A stretch of 64,000 nucleotides of DNA from Sweltsa coloradensis (Eukaryota > Arthropoda > Insecta > Plecoptera > Chloroperlidae). Within the stretch, counting starts at the first letter, position 1; each line of letters opens with the position of its first letter. A model generated the notes under the pieces. The model was not told where the DNA came from. It did no database searches and saw only the letters and a list, made by a program, of their open reading frames with translations. The stretch covers positions 1 through 64,000 of the forward strand of contig JAMZAV010000956.1 in the NCBI GenBank assembly GCA_024449915.1, in the 5' to 3' direction. Both the position numbers and the translations under genes were made by a program. Positions 56,301 to 64,000 of this stretch are shown in pieces.

Positions 56301-59300
56301 GAGAGCCGAGACGGTTAACTTTTTAACATGCGATTGTTGGTGCATTAGCTTAGGGTGCGGTAGCTTAGGGGTGAAGCACCAAGCATCCCACTGGCAATTG
56401 GGCGACTTGGGTTCGATACCCGGCAAAGATGGATCTTTTTATTTCTGGATTAATTTTCACATAATCAATTTCACCTATGGGAGTGTTTCCTTATTAATGA
56501 AATTAAAAAATATTGATACTTATAGTTGTTCCGAAGTAAGTAAGCAGATGCGTGCGGTTTCGGCGGGCCAATGAGCGATCAGTATTTTAAATCAGGGACC
56601 GCTGATTGACTGCAATCCACCCTCCTCCGGTGACGTCAGCATCTGCTTACTTGCTTCGGAGCAACTTTTCACACAGTGTGAAAAATGTTTAAAAATTGTT
56701 GCTGGATGATATAGACTAAAAAGTACAAATTTCAAAAATCAAATTTGTGTAAGTGGCCCAGAATGAAAAAAATCTCACTTGCAATTTAATGTAATTTTTA
56801 AACAACTTGATAATAATATATTTTTTTTAGAAAACTTGAGCAATTATAATTATGCCTTATTTAATTTATATTGTTGTAACAAGGATGTCAAGAGTTTCGT
56901 TGAGTTGGACTTATTTCTTTCCTTTTTAACCATTATTTACGCTGTTAGTAGGCCTATGCATTTCCCATGCATGGCACGGAACTTACTTGCGGCTTCTTTC
57001 TCCTTGTTTTGTTTGCTCCCCTGCTGCATCACCATCTTTCTGTGGCCCAGTGTCTTGAATCCCTCCTGGATTTCTCTCCTCGTTGCGTTGGTCAGGGACA
57101 TGGAGTTCTTGACGAGACTTTCCAGCGTCTGGCTTTGATGGTGAAAGTCGTTGAACATCTTGTTTACCTAAATATAAAAAAACAAATTCGTTATTATATT
57201 ATATTTTAAGTGTTTCCAGTCCAACAGCACTGGCGTCGTCCGTGCCGACTAACTCACAAAATTTTGTTTGAACAAGTCGTTTTTCAATGAAACATTAGGT
57301 CACGAGGTGAAAATTATATACATCTGTATGTTTTGAGCAATGTTACTTGCTTAAATGTTAATAATAAATAATAATAATTTGATGCTCATATTTTTTTACG
57401 CTAGACCGACATAGCCAAACACATTATAATAATTTTGTTGTGCCTACATTTATATGTGAGCCGGAAAGGAGAACTAACCTTAACGTGAACATTTTTTTTA
57501 AATTCATGTTTTGACATTTTCTTGGGGATTAGGATAAAATTCTGAACATTTTAGTGCAATTTTTTTTTTAAATGGTGTATAAATTGGCAAAGTTTTCAAC
57601 ATTTTAGTCGAAGTTAAAAAAATATATGTTGGGGCCTAGGTCTATATATTTTAAAAAAAGTTTGATATCCCGTGCAAACGGGCATAAAATGCTTTTACAA
57701 CATCAGTTGTCAAAATTTTAGACAAAATAGTAAATAGCTTATTACGTAGTATTCCTAGGTTACGTATAGGTCTATTCAGTCATAAAATTAAAATCAACTT
57801 TTTACACATTTTTGGCTGTTTTTACCTGTTGCCTAGCAATTTAGTTTTGTCACCCTAAGGTACAGAATTTCAATGTCCAGTTACAGTGGCAATCAAATTT
57901 AGCTGCCACATAACTTGTTATGACTAGGCCTATGGCAAACACCAATCAGAAGCTTTGTAAATATTTACTTAGGGCCGGTATTACAATCAACAAATAAGAA
58001 ACGTTAACTGTAACAAATAGTTATCTGTCGGATAAGCTATCCGTCCAATAACTACCTAGTTCGCGTATTACACAGGAAGTTAATCCTCCCAATAGCTATT
58101 TGGAACATTCTGATCGAGTGGATAGTCCACGCGTCGTGAGAACTGCCACCTCGAAAGTGTTTAATACCAAAATAAGCAGAAATTGCAAACATGTGCTGTA
58201 TACAGCTGTGAATTACATTCAAGAAATATTGGCAGAAGGTTTTAAAAGCATTGAAAGTGTCCTAATTGTCATCGTGAAGCTTTTACACTCGACTCTAGTC
58301 AGCGTGCATATCTACCGGGCTGGAGGAGTATCGCTCTAGACCAGACGCCCACCGCAGACGCTGCTAGCCGAGTGGTTAGCGCGCTAATTTTGCACGCGAG
58401 AGGTCGCCGGTTCGAGTCCCGTCTGGGAAAACTTTTTTACTTTTTTTTACTCATCCCATCATTATTGTGTTCACTTATTATCAATGACAAATGTCAATTT
58501 TTATAACTTTTCCTTGTAATTTACTCGAAAAAAGACTTTCCCTCAACATTTTGCTCTTTACGTCTGTAAGCCTACACCCAAGGCGACCCTCAAATTGAAG
58601 CTCATATTTACAGATGGTTGATTACATAATAGTTTACCACGGGCGTTGGTTCTTATTACTACTAAAATTAAATTGTTTAGTAATTTTTTTACATCAAGCA
58701 CATTCCAAAATATTTGGCTTTGGTGTGATAAGAATTTAAAATAAGTCCACGAAGCTTACTCTATAATCTATATACGAGGAAAATATGCATAATAAAATCA
58801 ATTCAACAATGTATACTGACAAAAAGAACGAATTATTAATTAATTAATGACCGTCTATGGGCCCGGGGTAGAATTGGCCCAGAGCATGGCTCTGCAAATG
58901 ATTCAAGAGAAAGAGTCTACCTCGCGAACATCAGCAAGTAAGAGGGCAGTCAGTATATTACTCCCTGAAGCTAGAGGCGAGCTCTGGCAATCGTCGTCGG
59001 GGACACCTCCCCTTCCTTGACGATCTCCCCGACGACGATGACAAAGACGATGACGACCGCGACGTCAGAAACCCCCCTCCTCCCCATATCCCCTAGGCTG
59101 GTGCATTATGACCAAACGGTTGACGCGTCTTAAATCCAAATAAACCAAAACCGATTATTAGGCTGAATATAAGATGAACAATTGGCCCAATAAAAATGAA
59201 TTTAAAAAATAATAATAATAAATAAATAATTGTTCATTATTTATTTATTTTATTATTATTATTATTTTGTTTATTCTTGTTTGTTAAAATTGCAACAAGA

Positions 59301-62300
59301 AACGGCGTCGACGCTAGCAAATATCTTGCTAAAACACTCAAAATCTGTGGAAATCTTGTGCCGCGAAGAGCCTTGATGAAGCACGTGAAACTAACTAATT
59401 TAGCACATGCAGTTGGTTCTCCCATAAGTGCTCCCTGCACAGGGAAGGGAAATGACTCACTGAGCAGTCTTTGAGGGCGGGCGGCAGGTCGTTCCATTGG
59501 TTAACTACCCGGAAAGAAAAAGCACGTCGGCCGAGCAGTCCTTTGGCCGGAGGGGGTTGGAGGCGGGGGTGCCTATTATCGTCGCCTCTCAACACGCGGC
59601 CCTGGATGATGCGCGCGCACACGTCAAAATCAGTGGCGTTTATTATTTTTTATTATTGTGATAGATAATCAATTAAAATGGTTGTTTTAATCATTTTGTT
59701 TATTTATTTTATCTTATTTTTATTTTTAAATCAGTTTACTATATGAATTTTTTACACCCTTATTCATCGAATAGCGCGCTATCGGCCAGTTGAACCTCCC
59801 AATAAGAATCCGACAAATAAGCTGCTCCTATTCTTAAGAATAGTGCTATTTGTCGATTGTAAGACCGAAATAACGCTATTTGCTACAGTTAGCTTATTTG
59901 TTACAAATAACTTTCTTATTTGTTGATTGTAATACCGGCCCTTAGAGGACTAACTGGCAGATATATTTTAAGTAGACATTGAAATTTTGTATATAGGCCT
60001 ATTTAAGATTTTTTTGTGTATTTTTTTCCGATTTATGTTGAATAAACGCATTTAAAATCGCAACTTTGGTGTTTAATAAAGCAGCCTACCTTGGTCGCCA
60101 CGTTCTCCATACTGGCCGAAAACTGGTCCATCTCTCTCTTGATCTCCTCTCTGTCGACACTGTCGTCGTTTAGGACCGTCTTCGTCGACCCCTTTGCAAA
60201 CGTCTCTAGCAGCAACGTCAGCGTCTGGTTTTGATTCTTCTCGAAGTCTTCGAATTGTTTCTGCAGGTCGTGGAGCTGCGTCTCCATGTCGATTATCTCG
60301 GACTCTCGTTCGGCTTTGCTTATTCTCACAAAGCCTGATTCAATGCTAGACTAAAAACAACATGAAAATAATGTGTGGGCTGTGATAATATTTTGCTTTA
60401 CTTTGAGACAAGAATGAGAATCACAATGAGAGGGAAAGGAAAAATGGCTTTTTTCATTATCAAAACCCCATGCCTTTGTATCATTTATCTACACAAATTA
60501 AAAAATATGATGTGACGTTAATAGATTTGCATCATATATGCGGGAAAATTTCCAACGAATTATTTGTCTTTATAAAGCTATTGGCTCTGTTAGTTTGCAA
60601 TCTGTTAAATTGTTAAAATATTTTGATACAATGATATAAACACAGTATGATTTGCAGTAAACATACGACATTCATGGCATGGGAAATCATTGTAGTTTTT
60701 TGGCTCAAAAAGAGTTTAAAACTACAACACAAATTGTTCCAATGTATTGTAAGATTTTAATTGCAATTTTGCCATGAAACTGAAAGTATAAATTGGCTGA
60801 TCGATCTTCTTCTCTCTCTTTCTTTCACTCATGTATTCCTAGCTGACGTAATTAGGTCGTCTCATATGCAACCATAACAATGAAGTATTTCATTTTATTT
60901 TTGTCTATATTATAGTAGTGCAAAGTCCATGTGGTGAGACCAGCTTGTCTACTTTATGCTGATTGTGATGAGTTTACTTTGCATCACTATGCGTTAGATG
61001 TTCAATGTGTAGGCCCTGTATATTTTAATGGACAGACAATGTATAAAAATAAAACCAAGCTATACTTCCAATTCAATTTGGTGTTGACAGGATTCCAAAT
61101 CAAATTATTATTGTCAATGCACTTACTTCATTTAAAGTAGGCCTATCCCTACATATGATAGGAACAGAAAGTCATTATAGGCCCACAAGTATATCTTGAT
61201 AAGAAGTGTACCGGTACATATAAACGGCTTTCTACCTGTATTTTCGCAACGTCTGCATCTATCCTGTTCTCCATGTACGCGATGCGATGAATCAGTCTGT
61301 CGTAGAGTGAATCTATCTTGCGGTTGGTGTGCTCCTTGGTTTGTGTATCTTTCATCTGGTATGAAGTTATCGCCTGTAACATAAGACAACGACGACGTGA
61401 GAAACTAGGGCGCTTCAACCGGTTAGGTCATATTGTGCAGCCTGTGATATTCAAAGTTAATGAAATAAGTTTATGGTGTGGTTAAGTAAAAACCAATAGG
61501 CCCCTACTACACCTTGAAAGCATTTATTACATCGGATTCAAGTATTTAATTAATATAATTTACCGGCATGTCATTGAAACAATGAACATTCTATATTATA
61601 AGAGAATTTTACTGTAGGTACTGAACGCCTACCTACAGAAAATAAATTTTCCTCACCACTACTTAGTTTTCTCTAGCATAAAAAAATGGCAGAATCTTAA
61701 TAATTCAGGAAAATATTATCCTTTTTCACATTGATTAAGTTATTATTATAGGCTACCAACCCCATCTTAAGCCCTAGCCCAAGAGTATTTATGTGTCTAA
61801 AAAAAACAAAAAAGTCAAAATTAAAGAAATATCGAAAAGACAGGAAAATTGTACATTATAGTATTCAATATTCATGGTAGGGTTTTTCCATATTTCCCAT
61901 AAAAATCAATTAAACTCACCAACTTTAATCCTCATTTTAATGTACCATCATTGCAAATCATGACATTCTGAGGCAAAATCTGTTCTTTTATTTTCTCAGT
62001 CAGCCAAATTTGCAGTCGGGAAAATACAATTTTCAATCTGGAAAACCAGGAATAATAAGGGAATTTTGTAGGTCTAATCTAAAATAAGTAGACACTGAAA
62101 ATATATAGGGCCTAGGCTGCCATAAACCATTTTAATGCTGACAAATCATTTTGGATTTGTGACATGTTCCCTCTTCGGGGGATTTAGAGGGGTATGGTTA
62201 TTATCGTTCTAATTTACCAGCTACTGTTTTTTTTTGTCGGTATTAACAGCAGGAAATGTATGACTCATAGACCAATTGAGATAGTGGAAAACTATTAACT

Positions 62301-63297
62301 TTAAAAAAAAATTATATATATTCTTCTTACTGATATGCTTATCTGTTAGGGTCACTCATAGGCGTGCCCAGAGTTCAACATTACACGTAATATTAGGTTC
62401 CATCGATGTAATATTTAAAACAGAAAGGGGTGTCTGGGGGGAAAATTCTCCTGGATAGCCCTCACAGGGATTTTTTTTAAATTTGGAAATTAAGAACATA
62501 TTTTGTGCATTTTATGCTAGCTCCAACTAAAGAATGCAGATGCTCTAGTAGTGTGGGGGTAGGCCTAGTATGAATGCGCTGTCAAAGGAATGTCATCTTT
62601 GTGTATGAATGAAAAAATTATTTTACCAACAACGCAAGCAAAAATTATCTGTGCTAAATCATGAAGTTCCTCCGTGTGCAAGATCCATCCTAAGCTAGCG
62701 GCAATAGAGTTGACAAAGTGGTTATTTTGGGAAAACAATTTCGAGCTAGGGTATCTGCATTCTTTCGCTGGAACCACTGTAACACATTTTAATGTACAAA
62801 TCCGAACTGGAAGTATTAGATTTTCAGAATTGTAATTTTAGGGATATTTAGTGACTTTATTTCAGTTTGACAGCTGCTTGTTTGAATTTTATATTTTTGA
62901 CGCATTTTGACTTAAGTTTCCAAAACGCCAGATCTATCGGCAAATCCGCTAATTTGACGGAATTGAAAGGAAGTTTCCATTGTTATCGGGAGGGGCCGGA
63001 TCTAATGACAATTGACAACTAGTGCGTCCGCCGAAGTTGACACATTAGACCCGGCAGTTTGCTATTTGTCCTAGAACAATATATTATGATGGGTGAAATA
63101 TATTATATTAGGCCTACCTCCATCAGCTTGTCGGTCCTCAATTCGAGCAAGGTTTCCATTCGGCTGATTCGAGTCTCAATCGACTCAAGTCTCCGTACGT
63201 AAGTCTCGACGTCCCACCGTCCACCGTAGCGAATCGAGTGATACGAGTCTAGAGCTCGCAACCGTTCGTCGATGGAAAACAGCGCCGATTGCAGGTT
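51812..63297 (-). CDS. Unidentified coiled-coil, N-glycosylation-rich protein; seven exons, 5' end outside the window
   Basis: Transcribed right to left. The exons are 63118-63297, 61236-61373, 60090-60350, 56987-57167, 55921-56128, 53646-53862 and 51812-53341. All introns are GT..AG, phases fit throughout, and the 904 visible residues end at TAA (51814-51812). Residues 1-395 are heptad-like helix rich in Leu, Glu, Lys and Arg (for example RRLESIETRISRMETLLELR), consistent with a coiled coil. Residues 396-904 are acidic, low-complexity and hold about a dozen N-x-S/T sequons (NFTAS, NVTSD, NQTRI, NITLE). This suggests a secreted or extracellular glycoprotein, but the signal peptide would be upstream and is not seen. 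I cannot assign a family. No fibrinogen-like or other globular domain is present. It lies antisense to GOPC. Confidence 0.85.
53646..53862 (-). CDS. Coiled-coil gene exon
   Basis: The acceptor is GTTACAG|GAGCC and the donor AAG|GTACAA. It encodes SHDMEKQVVALQEMLKSHNS and an AVGEHKGLEKLSEGLTNVLA helix. It has higher GC than its introns. Confidence 0.85.
53863..54377. other. Intron, nothing recognised
   Basis: A short (TA)n at 53908-53919; no other feature. Confidence 0.4.
54378..54503 (-). rRNA. 5S rRNA-like copy (probably a pseudogene or 5S-derived SINE)
   Basis: The minus strand reads GCCAACAGCCTAGCCATGTTGAA..., CCGGTTCTCG, then the A-box-like AAGTTAAGCAACATCGGGC and C-box-like GTACTTGAGTGGGTGACCAC, and closes with CTTGGGAACACCACGAGCTGTTGGC, pairing with the 5' end. 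Length is 126 against about 120. TAGGCCTA (54471-54478) sits in a loop where arthropod 5S reads GAATACACCGG, explaining the excess. The closing stem is intact. No T-run terminator follows, so function is doubtful. Confidence 0.8.
54504..55920. other. Intron, no recognised feature
   Basis: Mixed AT-rich DNA. A GCCTGAGCGGGCTA block near 54938 and GCCCGCCTGGCCGA near 54828 are weakly inverted and could mark an old element. No exon fits the coiled-coil gene frame. Confidence 0.35.
55921..56128 (-). CDS. Coiled-coil gene exon
   Basis: The acceptor is GTTTCCAG|ATTCGC and the donor ACAACAG|GTGACA. It encodes SLEGWDALSNLLSKEFRNLV and a QENESQLEAEIASVLDRILD helix; phase 1 in, 2 out. Confidence 0.85.
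56216..56462. repeat. Head-to-head pair of tRNA-derived SINE fragments
   Basis: The right half (+) carries TAGCTTAGGGGTGAAGCACC and the B box GGTTCGATACC (56409-56419), then ATGGATCTTTTTATTTCTGG. The left half (-) carries the same features inverted (GCCGGGTATCGAATTC, AATTAAAAAATCCATC). The pair could fold into a hairpin in the intron. Confidence 0.65.
56524..56666. mobile_element. 143-bp MITE with long TIRs
   Basis: AGTTGTTCCGAAG and the AAGTAAGCAGATGC that follows are matched inversely by GCATCTGCTTACTTGCTTCG and GAGCAACT at the right end, with two differences. No coding capacity. Confidence 0.75.
56987..57167 (-). CDS. Coiled-coil gene exon
   Basis: The acceptor is TATATTTAG|GTAAAC and the donor GCCGCAA|GTAAGT. 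It encodes VNKMFNDFHHQSQTLESLVK and a basic GHRKMVMQQGSKQNKEKEAA end. Confidence 0.83.
58106..58556 (+). repeat. Repeat R6, copy 2, with an embedded tRNA-like unit
   Basis: The full length matches 32186-32628. Both copies place the tRNA-like unit about 245 bp from the left end and share the right flank CATCCCATCATTATTGT. Confidence 0.85.
58354..58428 (+). tRNA. tRNA-like pseudogene (apparent anticodon TGC) inside R6
   Basis: Acceptor CAGACG/CGTCTG and D stem GCTA/TAGC pair, and the A box TAGCCGAGTGG and B box GGTTCGAGTCC are intact. The T stem has the same 8-base-loop defect as copy 1 and the anticodon stem does not pair. Confidence 0.5.
58990..59039. repeat. Short perfect hairpin in a GC-rich patch
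   Basis: ATCGTCGTCGGGGA (58990-59003) and TCCCCGACGACGAT (59026-59039) are exact complements with a 22-base loop, followed by GACGATGACGACC repeats. It could be a terminator-like or cruciform structure; role unknown. Confidence 0.7.
59220..59640 (-). mobile_element. CR1-like retrotransposon 3' fragment
   Basis: 59622-59398 on the minus strand encodes GRRAFSFRVVNQWNDLPPAL and a VSHFPSLCREHL end, the typical closing segment of CR1/Jockey reverse transcriptases. An ATT-rich tail lies at 59207-59270. It shares its 3' UTR with 51200-51330. It sits inside the Harbinger-like element. Confidence 0.75.
60090..60350 (-). CDS. Coiled-coil gene exon
   Basis: The acceptor is TTGTTTTTAG|TCTAGC and the donor ACCAAG|GTAGGC. 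It encodes SSIESGFVRISKAERESEII, DMETQLHDLQKQFEDFEKNQ and an EMDQFSASMENVATK end; 87 residues, phase 0 at both ends. Confidence 0.88.
60351..61235. other. Intron of the coiled-coil gene, no recognised feature
   Basis: AT-rich. No repeat partner or coding signal was found. Confidence 0.45.
61236..61373 (-). CDS. Coiled-coil gene exon
   Basis: The acceptor is TGTTACAG|GCGATA and the donor ATACAG|GTAGAA. It encodes AITSYQMKDTQTKEHTNRKI and RLIHRIAYMENRIDADVAKI; 46 residues, phase 0 at both ends. Confidence 0.85.
61374..63117. other. Intron of the coiled-coil gene, no recognised feature
   Basis: No TIR pair, RT fragment or exon seen. Low GC with occasional GGCCTA. Confidence 0.45.
63118..63297 (-). 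CDS. Coiled-coil gene, first visible exon
   Basis: The acceptor is CCCCTTTTCAG|AACCTG and the donor ATGGAG|GTAGGC. It encodes NLQSALFSIDERLRALDSYH, a SIRYGGRWDVETYVRRLES segment and a METLLELRTDKLME helix. It is preceded by an acceptor, so upstream exons lie beyond 63,297, past the R1 copy or outside the window. Confidence 0.85.
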
Positions 63298-63524
63298 CTG
63301 AAAAGGGGGGAAAGATTTTTGTCAATGCATTTTGTGTTTTGTTTTGTTCAACTGTTGCAATGGTGTTACAAAATTGTGGCACTATTTTGTATAATGCTGG
63401 GAATGTTATGCTTTTTGCTGTAAACTTTAATGTTTGTTTTGTAAATGTTTTTTTGCAATTTTGGACTTTCAGTTCTGATTTTAATATAATATTGTTTTTA
63501 CTTTGTACCCTCGAGACTGGCTGA

Positions 63525-64000
63525 TTAAGCCAGCGAAGCGAGCGTTTCCATTTGGCTCTGCCGGAAAAAATAGTCACTGGTTTTGTTTTGTTTTTTGTTT
63601 TTTTTGTATGTCTCGCCATAACGTTCGAACGGAGGCTCGGATCGAGTTGAAATTTTCACCATCCGCAAGATTCGTTCCTGATTGAATGCCATTAGTTTTG
63701 TGGCAAAATCGTTCAAAAAGTTAAAAAGTTACATTAAAGTTAATCGAAAGGTTTTTTTTCAAACTAAACGGCGACAAAATCTGAGGTGGCCAAATCATTT
63801 AGAATGTCCGTCCGGTCACGAATATGTTAATTTTATTTTGATCCGATAAGTAGTGTAAATGGAAATTACATTATAACAAAAGTAACGTTGCCATGGCAAC
63901 GAAAAGACGCGCGAAGTTTCTAATGCACTGCCACCTAGAAGTAATCAAAATACTTTCGAGGAAGCAGTCTATAATTTGTCACCAAAGAGCTTAAATAGTT
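63525..64000 (+). repeat. Repeat R1, copy C, cut by the window edge
   Basis: Same order of blocks as 423-920: AGCGAAGCGAGCG, GGAGGCTCGGATCGAG, the X-box and CACTGCCACCTAGAAG. It lies in an intron of the coiled-coil gene. Confidence 0.88.
63886..63901. promoter_or_regulatory. Perfect X-box (RFX-type) palindrome in R1 copy C
   Basis: Same 16-mer as in copies A and B. Confidence 0.5.

Larger units (their letters stand above)
57972..59941. mobile_element. Harbinger/PIF-like non-autonomous element, 1,970 bp, TSD TTA
   Basis: The first 30 bases (57972-58001, starting GGGCCGGTATTACAATC) are the exact complement of the last 30 (59912-59941), flanked by TTA on both sides. A further inverted zone extends inward at the right (about 59763-59905). 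No transposase ORF is visible. Inside are an R6 repeat with a tRNA-like unit, a small hairpin and a CR1-like fragment, so it is a vehicle for other elements. Confidence 0.85.

Noticed and set aside
58990..59039. Rho-independent terminator
   Set aside because: Bacterial-style terminators are not expected in this genome and there is no T-run after the hairpin.
63185..63619. 144-residue minus-strand frame
   Set aside because: It runs from repeat R1 through an intron into the wrong frame of the coiled-coil exon; the acceptor at 63298 defines the true exon.

Overview
This window looks like animal nuclear DNA, most likely from an arthropod and possibly a hemipteran-type insect. The species is inferred, not proven. 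The reasons are: spliced genes with GT..AG introns, animal-specific protein families (FNIP, NUDT9, GOPC), arthropod-style non-LTR retrotransposon fragments, hAT- and Harbinger-type MITEs, and an arthropod-type 5S rRNA-like copy. There are no operons, CRISPR arrays or prokaryotic features. Most long ATG-to-stop readings are chance.

Layout, left to right. 1-9.4 kb is repeat-rich: three copies of repeat R1, one split by a MITE, then an R2 copy, a truncated reverse transcriptase element, SINE tails and a GGCCTA-rich stretch. About 9.5-29.9 kb, + strand, holds a folliculin-interacting protein gene (FNIP). Ten consecutive exons join in one frame to give 1,465 residues up to the stop, and a probable damaged N-terminal exon lies near 9.5 kb. 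30-39.9 kb has no firm gene. It carries two hAT MITEs with exact 8-bp target duplications, a tRNA-like repeat, R2 and other MITEs. 39.9-40.9 kb, - strand, is an intronless NUDT9-like ADP-ribose pyrophosphatase. It is divergent from the first exon of GOPC (+, 40,976), with 118 bp between start codons. GOPC exon 2 is at 48.1 kb and no later exon is visible in the window. 51.8-63.3 kb, - strand, holds seven phase-compatible exons (904 residues to the stop) of a gene I cannot name: a coiled-coil N-terminal part and an acidic, N-glycosylation-rich last exon. Its 5' end lies beyond the window. If GOPC continues past 64 kb, this gene is nested antisense in a GOPC intron.

Functionally, FNIP partners folliculin and AMPK in nutrient signalling, NUDT9 hydrolyses ADP-ribose in mitochondria, and GOPC is a Golgi PDZ/coiled-coil trafficking adaptor. 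No common pathway is evident; only NUDT9 and GOPC appear physically coupled, by a shared promoter.

The most unusual signal is the palindromic octamer TAGGCCTA, scattered through noncoding DNA and not seen in the exons. In at least four places related copies show it as a recent small insertion into an older sequence, often at a TA: R4, R2, a SINE and the 5S-like copy. Other points of note are a cysteine-rich FNIP segment resembling the vertebrate FEM1B redox degron, a perfect RFX X-box carried by R1, and a dense set of datable TIR elements.
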